Program-made: the position numbers and the translations under genes
Notes under the pieces: generated by a model
Databases searched by the model: none
Told to the model about the DNA's origin: nothing
The model's input: the letters and a program-made list of their open reading frames with translations, nothing else
Shown here: positions 1-7,213 of the stretch, piece by piece
Layout of the letters: every line of letters begins with the position of its first letter
How positions within the stretch are numbered: position 1 is the first letter of the stretch
Assembly: GCA_945900935.1 (NCBI GenBank)
Contig: CAMDKT010000203.1
Span: 1-9,146, forward strand
Direction of reading: 5' to 3'
DNA from: Candidatus Sulfopaludibacter sp. SbA3
GTDB taxonomy: Bacteria > Acidobacteriota > Terriglobia > Bryobacterales > Bryobacteraceae
Length of the DNA: 9,146 bases

Positions 1-160
1 CCGCCCGCCCCCTCGCTCCCCCTCGCCGTCCACTCTTGAACTCGAACCACCCGAACAACCCAAATCGCCGCGCATTTTCCCTCGCGCGGTACTCCGTGCT
101 CCTGAAAACGCTGCCGACCATCCCCCCACTGTCTGAATCGCAGGAAGAGTCCGGAATGGA

Positions 161-189
161 TTGCTTTTAATCTATGGCTGGTATATGAT
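161..189 (+). promoter_or_regulatory. Predicted sigma70-type promoter of the TonB-dependent receptor gene
   Basis: A TTGCTT hexamer at 161-166 is followed after exactly 17 bases by TATGAT at 184-189. These match the housekeeping consensus TTGACA/TATAAT at three and five of six positions. The stretch is clearly more AT-rich than its surroundings. Transcription would start near 196 and give a leader of about 37 bases before the ATG at 233. This is a consensus match only; there is no transcript evidence. Confidence 0.5.
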
Positions 190-218
190 ATCCCAAGTCC
201 AACTTTGGATGCTTTGTT

Positions 219-232
219 GAGGAGTTCGCAAG
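219..232 (+). promoter_or_regulatory. Ribosome binding site fixing the receptor start
   Basis: GAGGAG at 219-224 lies eight bases before the ATG at 233, a normal Shine-Dalgarno spacing. It supports that ATG over the ATG at 205, which lies in a different frame and opens only a short overlapping reading frame without family resemblance. Confidence 0.7.
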
Positions 233-3200
233 ATGTTAACTGGTTTCAAATCGCGATGGGCTCTGCCCGTCGCACTGGCACTTTTCGCTCCCTACGTTTC
301 GGCCCAGACCGTGGCCGGGCAGGTATCGGGTCTTGTCACCGATCCGTCCGGGGCGGCGATTTCGGGAGCGACCGTGGTGTTGACCGATATTGACCGCAGC
401 GTGAACTTTCGTTCGATATCGAATGAAAGCGGCTTCTATCTGGTTTCGCCGCTGCCGCCGGGACGCTACAAGATGCGGGCGGAGAAGGCGGGGTTTCGTG
501 CCCATTTAGTCGAGTCAATTCCGATTGCGACCCAGCAGAAGGCGGAACTGAACATTGCCCTGCAGGTGGGCGCGGTGACGGAAAGCGTGACCGTGACCGG
601 CGGAGCGCAGTTGGTGGATACGACCTCGGCCACGCTGAGCGGCGTGGTGGAGAATAAACGAATTATCGACCTACCGTTGAATGGCCGGAACATATATTCG
701 CTGGCATGGGCGACGGCGGGCGTGTTCCCGCATCGGCCCGCGGCCGGCAGCGCGAATGAAGGATTTCATTCGATCGGCATCTTCACGGTGAACGGTGGGC
801 GCGATTCGTCGAACGCGATTCTGATGGATGGCGTGCCGGTGACGATGAATTCGAACACGCAGAACATGAACGCCAACAGCGCGGTGCCATCGGTGGAAGG
901 CGTAGAGGAGTTCCGGATTCAGACGAACTCGTATAGCGCGGAGTATGGTCGGAGCGGCGGCGGCGTTTTGACGATCGCCACGAAGTCCGGTACGAACACG
1001 CTTCACGGAAGTCTGTTTGAGTTCGTGCGGAACAGCAAGATGGACGCGAACAATTGGTTTGCGAATGAGAGCGGCCGCAAGCTGGCCACGTTCCAGCGCA
1101 ACGAGTTTGGCATGAGTTCGGGCGGGCCGCTGGTGATTCCGAAAGTTTATGACGGCCGGAACAAGACGTTCTGGTTCGCGGTGTATGAGGGACGGCGGCA
1201 GCGGTCGGCGTCGACGCGGTTCTTTACGCTGCCGACGGACGAACAGATGGGCGGTGATTTTTCGAAAACACTGACGGCGGGAGGGGCGTTGCGGAACATC
1301 TACGATCCATTCTCCACAGCGGCGGATCCTTCGCGGCCGGGGCAGTTCTTGCGAACGCCGTTTGCGGGCAACAGGATACCGGCGAACCGGATTGACCCGG
1401 TGTCGGCGAACGTGTTGAAGTTCTACGGGCCGCGGCCGAACCTGCCGGGGCAGGCAAACACCGGGCAGAACAACTTCTTCTTCCAGGGCAAGGCGCCGAC
1501 GGATGTGAACCGGGCGACTACGAAGGTTGACCACAACTTCAATGAGAATCAGCGCATCTTCTTCCGGTACTCGATCTTCCAGAACGAGAACTCGCAGCCG
1601 GAGCTGTGGGCTGGGCCGGGATGCCCGGACGGCGGGTGCTACTCGAACTACGAGCGGCTGCAGAATGTGGCATTGGACTATAGTTGGACGCTTAATCCGA
1701 CGACGCTGCTGAGTCTGCGGTACGGCTTCGCGCGGTCGATTTTGGATCGAGGGAGCTGGTTCAAGGGCTTCAAGCCGACGTCGCTGGGCCTGCCTGCGAG
1801 CATTGAAACGGGCGCGGATTTGCTGGTATTTCCAGAGTTCGGCGTGGAAGAGATGACGATGCCGGGGTTGTTGCATCACTGGAACTTCCGGTCGGCCAAT
1901 CAGTCGCACACTTTCGTGGGCACACTCTCCAAGGTCATTGGTAGCCACAGCCTGAAGGTGGGCACCGAAATGCGCAAGAATCTGATCAACCACATGCAGG
2001 CGCCGTGGAGCTTGAACTTCTCGTTTAACCGGGGGATGACGCAGGGTCCGGATCCGCGCGTCGTGTCGGCAAACGGCGGGTTTGGGTTTGCGTCGTTCCT
2101 GCTGGGAACGGGCGCGGGCGGGAGCGAAGTGCATGGCATCCGGCCGGCATTGGAAAGCAAGAGCTTCGGGTATTATCTGCAGGATGACTGGAAAGTGAAC
2201 CGGAAACTGACGTTGAATCTTGGTCTACGATGGGATTTCGAGACCGGGTTGACGGAGCGGCATGACCGGTACGGGGTCTTTGATACGAATGCGGTGAACC
2301 CGCTGAGCCAACGAACTGGCCTGAACCTGCGGGGCGGCTGGACGTTCGCGAACAAAGGCGACCGCGGCCGGACGCTCAGGGGAATTGAGTGGGGCAAGAT
2401 CGCGCCGCGCATTGGGCTTGCTTATCAACTGCGGCCGAGTACCGTCATCCGGGCTGGCGGCGGGATCTTCTACACCATGGCGACTTATGGTGCGAACAAC
2501 TATGGGACAGCGCCGTTCCGCGCGTCGACGCCATGGGTTCCCACCATCGACGGCGTGACGCCGACGGACCTGTTGCGGAACCCGTTCCCGAACGGGGTAC
2601 TGCAGCCGGAGGGATCGGTCAACGGGCTTGGCGCCGCAATTGGTCAAGGTGTTGGCTCGCCCATCCCATCGACGATGACGACGCCGTATAACTCCCAATG
2701 GAACTTCTCCATCGGCCAGGATCTTGGCAGGGGGATGGTCTTTGACCTGGCGTATGCCGGCAACAAGGGTACTCATCTGCCACTCGGTTGGCAGATGGAT
2801 CAATTAGCGGATGCGCAGATCCGGCCGGACGCCGGGCTTTTGGACGTGGTCCAAAATCCGTTTTTCGGAATCATTCCCGTGGGGCCGTTGTCGAACCGAA
2901 CGGTGCAGCGCGGGGAGTTGTTGACGCCCTATCCGCAGTATCCGGGCGTTTCGTTTGCAGGCACGTCGTGGGGGAACTCGAACTTCCACAGCCTGCAGGC
3001 GACGTTCAAGAAGCGCTTCTCGGGAAGCGGCACGATGGTGGTGGCTTACACCTGGTCCAAGTTGATCGCCGATGGCGGTGACAACGCCTGGGACTCCTCT
3101 GGATTCCGTAACTTCAACTGCCGGGCGTGCGAACGTTCGATTTCGCCGTACCACCACCCGCATCGGCTGGTGATGACGTCCACGTACGAACTGCCCTTCG

Positions 3201-3703
3201 GCAAAGGCAAACAGTTCGGGACGCAGTGGAACAAGTTCCTGAACGCGGCTCTCGGCCAGTGGCAGGTGAATGGAATCCTGACGCTGAGCAGCGGATCGCC
3301 CTTACAAATGCTGACGACGGGGAACACGAGCTTCTCCTTCGGCGGCGGACAGCGGCCGGATTCGACTGGCCAGGACGCGAATTTGGCCAACCCGACGCTG
3401 GATAAATGGTTCGACACGAATGCTTTCCGGTTGCCGGCGCAGTACACCTTTGGCAACATGGGCCGAATGCATCCTAACCTGCGGAGCGACTTTGTGGAGA
3501 CGCTGGACATGTCGGTGTTCAAGCGCATCAACATTGTTGGCGAACGCGTGGCGCTGGAGTTGCGCGGCGAGAGCTTCAACGCATTGAATCATCCCGTGTT
3601 CGGTTCGCCGAACACGACGGTGGGCAATGCGCAGTTCGGACGCGTGACCTTCACAGCGAACGCGCCGCGTCAAACGCAGTTCGCTTTGAAGCTGCTTTGG
3701 TAA
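233..3703 (+). CDS. TonB-dependent outer-membrane receptor with N-terminal carboxypeptidase-regulatory-like domain (Oar-like)
   Basis: This complete protein of 1156 residues is probably an outer-membrane transporter energised by TonB-ExbBD. Residues 1-24 look like a signal peptide: a basic start, a hydrophobic stretch, then VSA before QT as the likely cleavage site. Residues about 28-110 match a carboxypeptidase-regulatory-like beta-sandwich (VSGLVTDPSGAAISGATV, then the GFYLVSPLPPGRYKM type). The segment TESVTVTGG at 116-124 resembles a TonB-box or plug entry. The plug spans about 140-255, with LPLNGRN, NAILMDGVPV, VEEFRIQTNSYSAEYGRSGG and TKSGTN all typical of this acidobacterial family. 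The rest reads as a long beta-barrel, and the chain ends in FALKLLW, an aromatic C-terminus expected of a protein folded by the BAM machinery. The only four cysteines form two close pairs, 464/469 and 963/966. No SusD-like partner, ExbBD, TonB or enzyme lies nearby, so the substrate cannot be named. It has its own promoter and terminator and is probably monocistronic. Confidence 0.93.
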   Translation: MLTGFKSRWALPVALALFAPYVSAQTVAGQVSGLVTDPSGAAISGATVVLTDIDRSVNFRSISNESGFYLVSPLPPGRYKMRAEKAGFRAHLVESIPIATQQKAELNIALQVGAVTESVTVTGGAQLVDTTSATLSGVVENKRIIDLPLNGRNIYSLAWATAGVFPHRPAAGSANEGFHSIGIFTVNGGRDSSNAILMDGVPVTMNSNTQNMNANSAVPSVEGVEEFRIQTNSYSAEYGRSGGGVLTIATKSGTNTLHGSLFEFVRNSKMDANNWFANESGRKLATFQRNEFGMSSGGPLVIPKVYDGRNKTFWFAVYEGRRQRSASTRFFTLPTDEQMGGDFSKTLTAGGALRNIYDPFSTAADPSRPGQFLRTPFAGNRIPANRIDPVSANVLKFYGPRPNLPGQANTGQNNFFFQGKAPTDVNRATTKVDHNFNENQRIFFRYSIFQNENSQPELWAGPGCPDGGCYSNYERLQNVALDYSWTLNPTTLLSLRYGFARSILDRGSWFKGFKPTSLGLPASIETGADLLVFPEFGVEEMTMPGLLHHWNFRSANQSHTFVGTLSKVIGSHSLKVGTEMRKNLINHMQAPWSLNFSFNRGMTQGPDPRVVSANGGFGFASFLLGTGAGGSEVHGIRPALESKSFGYYLQDDWKVNRKLTLNLGLRWDFETGLTERHDRYGVFDTNAVNPLSQRTGLNLRGGWTFANKGDRGRTLRGIEWGKIAPRIGLAYQLRPSTVIRAGGGIFYTMATYGANNYGTAPFRASTPWVPTIDGVTPTDLLRNPFPNGVLQPEGSVNGLGAAIGQGVGSPIPSTMTTPYNSQWNFSIGQDLGRGMVFDLAYAGNKGTHLPLGWQMDQLADAQIRPDAGLLDVVQNPFFGIIPVGPLSNRTVQRGELLTPYPQYPGVSFAGTSWGNSNFHSLQATFKKRFSGSGTMVVAYTWSKLIADGGDNAWDSSGFRNFNCRACERSISPYHHPHRLVMTSTYELPFGKGKQFGTQWNKFLNAALGQWQVNGILTLSSGSPLQMLTTGNTSFSFGGGQRPDSTGQDANLANPTLDKWFDTNAFRLPAQYTFGNMGRMHPNLRSDFVETLDMSVFKRINIVGERVALELRGESFNALNHPVFGSPNTTVGNAQFGRVTFTANAPRQTQFALKLLW

Positions 3704-3718
3704 GTTGTGTGGTTTGCG

Positions 3719-3759
3719 AAACGGCGGGCTCCTTCGCGGGAGCCCGCCGTTTCTGTTTT
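3719..3759 (+). terminator. Strong intrinsic terminator between convergent receptor and ftsZ
   Basis: A perfect 14-bp stem (left arm 3719-3732, right arm 3739-3752) encloses the six-base loop TTCGCG and runs into TTTCTGTTTT at 3750-3759. The stem is GC-rich and begins 15 bases after the receptor stop codon. It should stop receptor transcripts. The T-tract reaches the last base of the ftsZ stop codon, since ftsZ ends at 3759 on the other strand. Read from the minus strand, the stem is followed only by TTTCGCAAACC. It could therefore also end the ftsZ transcript, but with a weaker tail. Confidence 0.9.
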
Positions 3760-4964
3760 CAGCTAAACATCTTCCGCTCCCGCCGCAGAAACGACGGCGT
3801 GTCGATGTCCTCAAACGGATCGACTTCGGCCTTCGGAGCCGACGGCGGCGCCGGTTCGAACGCGGGAGGCGGAGCCGATTCCGTTCCCTCAAAATGCGCG
3901 TCGACCGGCACGGAGTCATAATACGGGGTCGAGATCGGTGCCGACACCGGTGCCGCGCGCTCAACCCGCGGCGGCGACAACGGGATAGACGATTCGCGCG
4001 AGAAGCCGGTGGCAATTACGGTCACCTTCACTTCATCGCCCAAGCTTTCGTCATGCACCAGCCCGTAGCTCATGTGTACTTCTTCGTTCTTGGTCGCCTC
4101 GAAAATCAAAGTGCAAGCGTCGGCGAACTGGTCCAGCGTCAGGGCGCTCGATCCGGCGACGTTGATCAACAGCCCGCGCGCCCCTTCCACGCCGTTGTCT
4201 TCAAGCAGCGGCGAACTGATCGCGGCGTGGGCGGCTTCCACCGCGGCCCCCTCTCCAGCAGCCGTGGCGGTGCCCATCATGGCGTGGCCCATCCCCGACA
4301 TAATGGCCTTGATATCGCTGAAATCGCGGTTAATAATACCAGGCGTCAAAATGATTTCCGAGATGCCCTGAACGGCCTGGCGCAACACGTCGTCGGCCAT
4401 CTTAAACGCATCCAAAAAGCTCGTGCCCTTCGGGGCGAGTTTCATCAGCCGATCATTCGGAATGGAGATGACCGTGTCGACGGTCGCGGCCAGATCCGCC
4501 AGTCCGCGCTCAGCCTGCCGGATCCGCTTCGGCCCCTCGAACTTGAACGGCATGGTGACAATGGCAACAGTCAGCGCGCCCAACTCTTTGGCTAACGATG
4601 CGACGACCGGTGTCGCGCCTGTGCCCGTGCCTCCGCCAAGGCCGGAAGTGAGAAACACCATATCGGCGTCCTCCAGAATTTCAAGCAGGCGATTGGTATC
4701 GTCGAGCGCGGCTTGCCGCCCCTTCTCCGGATCGGACCCCACGCCGAGACCATTGGTGAGCTTGGCGCCGATGGCGATCTTGTTCGGCACCGGCGACGCG
4801 TTCAGCGCCTGTACGTCCGTGTTGACGACGTAAAAGTCGACCCCCGTAAGCCCGGCGCTCATCATGCGCGCCACCGCATTGCAACCGCCCCCGCCAACGC
4901 CGATCACCTTAATCCGTGTCCCAACCTGATTGTCGTCCTGCATCTCAAACTTGATTTCGCTCAT
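3759..4964 (-). CDS. ftsZ: Cell division protein FtsZ
   Basis: FtsZ is the tubulin-like GTPase that polymerises into the cytoplasmic Z-ring and recruits the divisome. The 401 residues include the nucleotide-binding GGGGCNA at 24-30, the tubulin signature GGGTGTG at 110-116, and the T7 loop with N212, D214 and D217 (NRDFSD), which completes GTP hydrolysis in the neighbouring subunit. The globular part ends near 320. A Pro/Ala/Glu-rich linker follows, then the conserved C-terminal peptide DTPSFLRRE (about 388-396), expected to bind FtsA, and a short basic tail. Length is normal for the family. The ATG at 4964 is chosen because MSEIKF leads directly into the GTPase fold and a ribosome site lies just upstream. 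An in-frame ATG 40 codons further up lies deep inside ftsA and adds no conserved sequence. It is the last gene of the operon, 14 bp after ftsA, so it is probably co-transcribed and partly coupled in translation. Confidence 0.98.
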   Translation of the reverse strand: MSEIKFEMQDDNQVGTRIKVIGVGGGGCNAVARMMSAGLTGVDFYVVNTDVQALNASPVPNKIAIGAKLTNGLGVGSDPEKGRQAALDDTNRLLEILEDADMVFLTSGLGGGTGTGATPVVASLAKELGALTVAIVTMPFKFEGPKRIRQAERGLADLAATVDTVISIPNDRLMKLAPKGTSFLDAFKMADDVLRQAVQGISEIILTPGIINRDFSDIKAIMSGMGHAMMGTATAAGEGAAVEAAHAAISSPLLEDNGVEGARGLLINVAGSSALTLDQFADACTLIFEATKNEEVHMSYGLVHDESLGDEVKVTVIATGFSRESSIPLSPPRVERAAPVSAPISTPYYDSVPVDAHFEGTESAPPPAFEPAPPSAPKAEVDPFEDIDTPSFLRRERKMFS

Positions 4965-4971
4965 GCCGATA

Positions 4972-4980
4972 TCCTTTCCT
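4972..4980 (-). promoter_or_regulatory. ftsZ ribosome binding site overlapping the ftsA stop codon
   Basis: Read on the minus strand, AGGAAAGGA ends seven bases before the ftsZ ATG, and its first two bases are the last two of the ftsA TAG stop (4979-4981). Ribosomes finishing ftsA therefore arrive directly on the ftsZ initiation site, which suggests translational coupling. It also settles the ftsZ start at 4964. Confidence 0.75.
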
Positions 4981-6184
4981 ACTTGAACATTAACAGGCTC
5001 AAAAAGCCCGGGGAAGAACGCTTCTGATAACGGTGCTCTTTTAACCGGCCGCTGTACATGGCCAGTCCCGCGGCCGTTGCCCATTGCGGATTGGCCAGCG
5101 TGTCAGGCCAATCCTGAATGCCGTCCGGCAGCCCGTTGAGCGACTGGCAGTTCAACACCTGTTCGGCCACATCGCACATGCCGTTCAGGCACGCCCCGCC
5201 GCCGGTGAGCAGAATTCCTTTCAGCAGCCGGCGCTCCATCCCGCACATCTCCAGCTTCTTTTTGATGTACCGGAAGAGGAAGTCGGCCCGTGATTCCAGA
5301 ATGAAGTTCAGGCGCTTTCGCTGTTTCTCCCGCGAGGGCCGGCCGTCGGCTGAAGGTACCTCGATAAACGTATTATCGGCAGTCAGACCCTGGATCGCGC
5401 AGCCGTATTCGAGCTTTAGCTTTTCTGCGTCTTCAAACGAAATCTTGAAGTCGTAGGCCACATCGCGGGTGAAGTGCTCAGCGCCCAGCGTGATGCTGAA
5501 AGCCTGGATCATCGCCTCCCCGGCGTACACGACGACTTCCGTTGACTGCGCGCCGATATCGGCAATCGCCACACCCTGCCGGCGCTCGTCCGGTGCCACG
5601 CACGAATACGCCGAAGCCATGCCTTCATAAACGGTTTCTTCCACCGCCAGATGGGCCTCATGCACCGCGCTCACCAGCGACTGATGCTCGAAGGCGCTGG
5701 TGGTCACAATGTGAACGTTCGCTTCCAGGCGCGACGCCCTCGTGCCGCGCGGGTTCACCACCCCCGCGTTGCCATCCAGAGTGAAGTCCTGCGGGAATAC
5801 CTGGAGCAGCACGCGCTCGGCGTCTAACTGCTGGCGGCACGCCTTTTCCACCGCGTACGCCATGTCGGACTGATCGATCTCCCGGGGCCGCCCAAAGTCG
5901 TGTTTGCCGGCCTGGTTATCGCCGTGAATCGCTTCGCCGCCCAGGCCGACGACCACCGCGTCAACGGAGATACCCGCCTGGCGTTCCGCCTCGCGCGCGG
6001 CCAGCCGCACCGATTCCGACATCTGCTCGCGATCGGCGATCTTGCTGTTGGCCCAGCCGCGCGAGTCCACCTGGCCCGCGCCCGCAAACCGGATCCGGCC
6101 CTCCTCCACCACGCAGATCACACACCGCGTGTGGGCGCTGCCCACATCGAGACCCGCGGCGCGGTGAACTCGGTTAGCTGCCAT
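4979..6184 (-). CDS. ftsA: Cell division protein FtsA
   Basis: FtsA is the actin/Hsp70-fold protein that ties FtsZ filaments to the membrane and recruits later divisome proteins. The 401 residues show the family layout: phosphate-1 region GLDVGSAHTR at 11-20, the FtsA-specific 1C subdomain at about 85-165, phosphate-2 region DIGAQSTE at 209-216, and the adenosine-binding GILLTGGGACLNGM at 323-336. The last ten residues, PGFLSLLMFK, form a short hydrophobic, probably amphipathic tail after a basic stretch (HRYQKRS), as expected for the membrane-targeting helix. The phosphate-2 motif departs from the usual DIGGGTTD, which may affect ATP handling. The ATG at 6184 has TGAGGAG on the minus strand at 6189-6195, four bases upstream, a slightly short spacing. 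The gene is separated from ftsQ by a 194-bp gap holding a palindromic repeat, and from ftsZ by 14 bp. Confidence 0.95.
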   Translation of the reverse strand: MAANRVHRAAGLDVGSAHTRCVICVVEEGRIRFAGAGQVDSRGWANSKIADREQMSESVRLAAREAERQAGISVDAVVVGLGGEAIHGDNQAGKHDFGRPREIDQSDMAYAVEKACRQQLDAERVLLQVFPQDFTLDGNAGVVNPRGTRASRLEANVHIVTTSAFEHQSLVSAVHEAHLAVEETVYEGMASAYSCVAPDERRQGVAIADIGAQSTEVVVYAGEAMIQAFSITLGAEHFTRDVAYDFKISFEDAEKLKLEYGCAIQGLTADNTFIEVPSADGRPSREKQRKRLNFILESRADFLFRYIKKKLEMCGMERRLLKGILLTGGGACLNGMCDVAEQVLNCQSLNGLPDGIQDWPDTLANPQWATAAGLAMYSGRLKEHRYQKRSSPGFLSLLMFK

Positions 6185-6214
6185 GCGTCTCCTCAGCCCT
6201 TGTGGGCAAACAAC

Positions 6215-6340
6215 CGCTCCCTAACGGTCGCGGCTCGGAATCCGTTAAACGAGCCCGCGAGCCGCGAATTGCGAATCCGCGCGCTACCGATCCGCGCGCT
6301 ACCGATCCGCGCGCTACCGAGGCGCGACCGTCAGGGAGCG
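6215..6340. repeat. Palindromic REP/MITE-like element in the ftsQ-ftsA gap
   Basis: The arms at 6215-6238 and 6317-6340 are 24 bases each and match as inverted repeats at 22 of 24 positions. They enclose 78 bases. The interior contains three exact tandem copies of a 15-bp unit and a second inverted copy of the CGCGGCTCG core at 6258-6266. Just outside, AGGGAGCGCTCCCT at 6333-6346 is a perfect 14-base palindrome overlapping the right arm. The element carries no transposase and no plausible gene. I see no clear target-site duplication. Its length and symmetry suggest a dispersed non-autonomous repeat, or an RNA hairpin in the division operon transcript; which of these cannot be decided from one copy. 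Confidence 0.75.
6275..6319. repeat. Three tandem copies of a 15-bp unit
   Basis: ATCCGCGCGCTACCG occurs three times without a mismatch at 6275-6289, 6290-6304 and 6305-6319. The final copy runs into the right arm of the surrounding palindrome. The unit length is a multiple of three, so one reading frame on the minus strand gives a repeating SVARG peptide. That frame has no start signal or family resemblance and is not called as a gene. Confidence 0.95.
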
Positions 6341-6378
6341 CTCCCTCCCAGCCCGCCCCGTTACTCCCGTACAGACAC

Positions 6379-7209
6379 TCAATCACTCGGCCGAACCCCT
6401 TCCGCCGTCAACGTCGGCCGCGCATAAATACGCCCGTCGATCCGCAGATCGAAGGTCGTCTTCGACGGATCCCGCCGCAGCAGTTCGTCCGCGTTCTGTC
6501 TAAATTTTTCAAGCCGTCGCTTGAAATACCGGTTCCCTATAATCAACGTCACCGCTTTGCCGCCTGCGTCCTGCATTACTTTTAGATTATCCGGATCCGT
6601 GGCGTCCACTTCGGAAATTTTGGCGGAAAGTCCTCCCGAATCGTTCATAAGTTTAAGCAGGCGGCGGACCCGCAGCCGCCGTTCGTCGTTGCTTTGCTGC
6701 CTCGTCACGCCGGTTAAAATGGGCAGGTTGAGCGCCTCCTGGATCTCCGGCCGGAGGATAAAACCATCGGTATCGATTAGCGGAAGTTCGGTCTCGCCCG
6801 GCAATTGCACGAAGGCGACTGGTTCCCGCTCCGTGATGTGGATCTGCAGACGGTTGGGCCATACGCGCGTTACGCGCGCATCCTTCACCCATTGCAGGCG
6901 CAGGAGTTCATCGCGGCGCTGCCGCAGAGGCAGCAGATAGATGCTGCCGCCGTAATCCTTCTCAAACATCAATGCCACGTTGTCGCGCGCGCTGTGGGCG
7001 AGTCCCGTGATTTCCACCGCCGGGCTGGCTTCCCCGGGATCGGGTGGCGAGGCCAGTGTGAACTGCGGATCGCGGATCAGGAAGTGCTCCAGTTGTATCG
7101 CGCCCCACAGCAGCGCCACCAGCGCGATGGAGGCGAGCGTGGCGATAATCAGCCCCCGGCGTATGGTGAGGTATCGCTCCTCGTTATAGGTCTGTTGTTT
7201 TTTTGCCAT
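6379..7209 (-). CDS. ftsQ: Cell division protein FtsQ (DivIB family)
   Basis: FtsQ is a single-pass inner-membrane protein that, with FtsB and FtsL, links the cytoplasmic ring to septal peptidoglycan synthesis. The 276 residues show a basic cytoplasmic tail (1-18), one membrane segment (about 19-40, GLIIATLASIALVALLWGAI), and a POTRA domain at about 48-128 ending in WPNRLQIHITEREP. The beta domain follows at about 130-225 with the family's LIDTDGFIL turn. A basic helical region and DLRIDGRIYARP come near the end. Sequence conservation in this family is low, so the call rests on architecture, the WPN...ITEREP and DTDG motifs, and position between murC and ftsA. The ATG at 7209 is four bases after the murC stop. 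The stop at 6379 is followed by 194 bases without a gene, an unusual break within ftsQAZ. Confidence 0.93.
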   Translation of the reverse strand: MAKKQQTYNEERYLTIRRGLIIATLASIALVALLWGAIQLEHFLIRDPQFTLASPPDPGEASPAVEITGLAHSARDNVALMFEKDYGGSIYLLPLRQRRDELLRLQWVKDARVTRVWPNRLQIHITEREPVAFVQLPGETELPLIDTDGFILRPEIQEALNLPILTGVTRQQSNDERRLRVRRLLKLMNDSGGLSAKISEVDATDPDNLKVMQDAGGKAVTLIIGNRYFKRRLEKFRQNADELLRRDPSKTTFDLRIDGRIYARPTLTAEGVRPSD

Positions 7210-7213
7210 TGCA

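Noticed and set aside
68..89. Six-base inverted repeat CCGCGC/GCGCGG with a 10-base loop
   Set aside because: It is short, GC-only and has no T-tract, so chance is sufficient.
1..136. Open reading frames touching the left edge: a plus-strand frame from base 2 ending in TGA at 134-136, and a minus-strand frame starting at 121 and running off the edge
   Set aside because: Two plus-strand frames and one minus-strand frame are all open here, which GC-rich sequence produces easily. The plus-strand tail is proline-rich and could be the end of an upstream gene. The minus-strand start has only a run of G upstream. Too little sequence to choose.
205..393. 62-codon plus-strand frame starting upstream of the receptor
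   Set aside because: It overlaps the receptor signal peptide in another frame, is Arg/Gly-rich, and has no ribosome site at its ATG.
671..2134. 487-codon open frame antisense to the receptor
   Set aside because: Arg/Pro/His-rich shadow of a well-supported gene, caused by codon bias. No recognisable domain.
3705..4595. 296-codon plus-strand frame antisense to ftsZ
   Set aside because: It starts inside the terminator region and overlaps ftsZ, whose motifs are beyond doubt. Composition is low-complexity Arg-rich.
4965..5084. 40-codon N-terminal extension of ftsZ
   Set aside because: It lies within the ftsA coding sequence, adds no conserved residues, and the ATG at 4964 has a well-spaced ribosome site.
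6185..6240. A dedicated ftsA promoter on the minus strand
   Set aside because: I looked for -35/-10 hexamers with suitable spacing upstream of ftsA and found no convincing pair.
6174..6386. 70-codon minus-strand frame encoding SVARG repeats across the ftsQ-ftsA gap
   Set aside because: It is a translation of the palindromic repeat overlapping the end of ftsQ, with no protein-like features beyond the 15-bp array.
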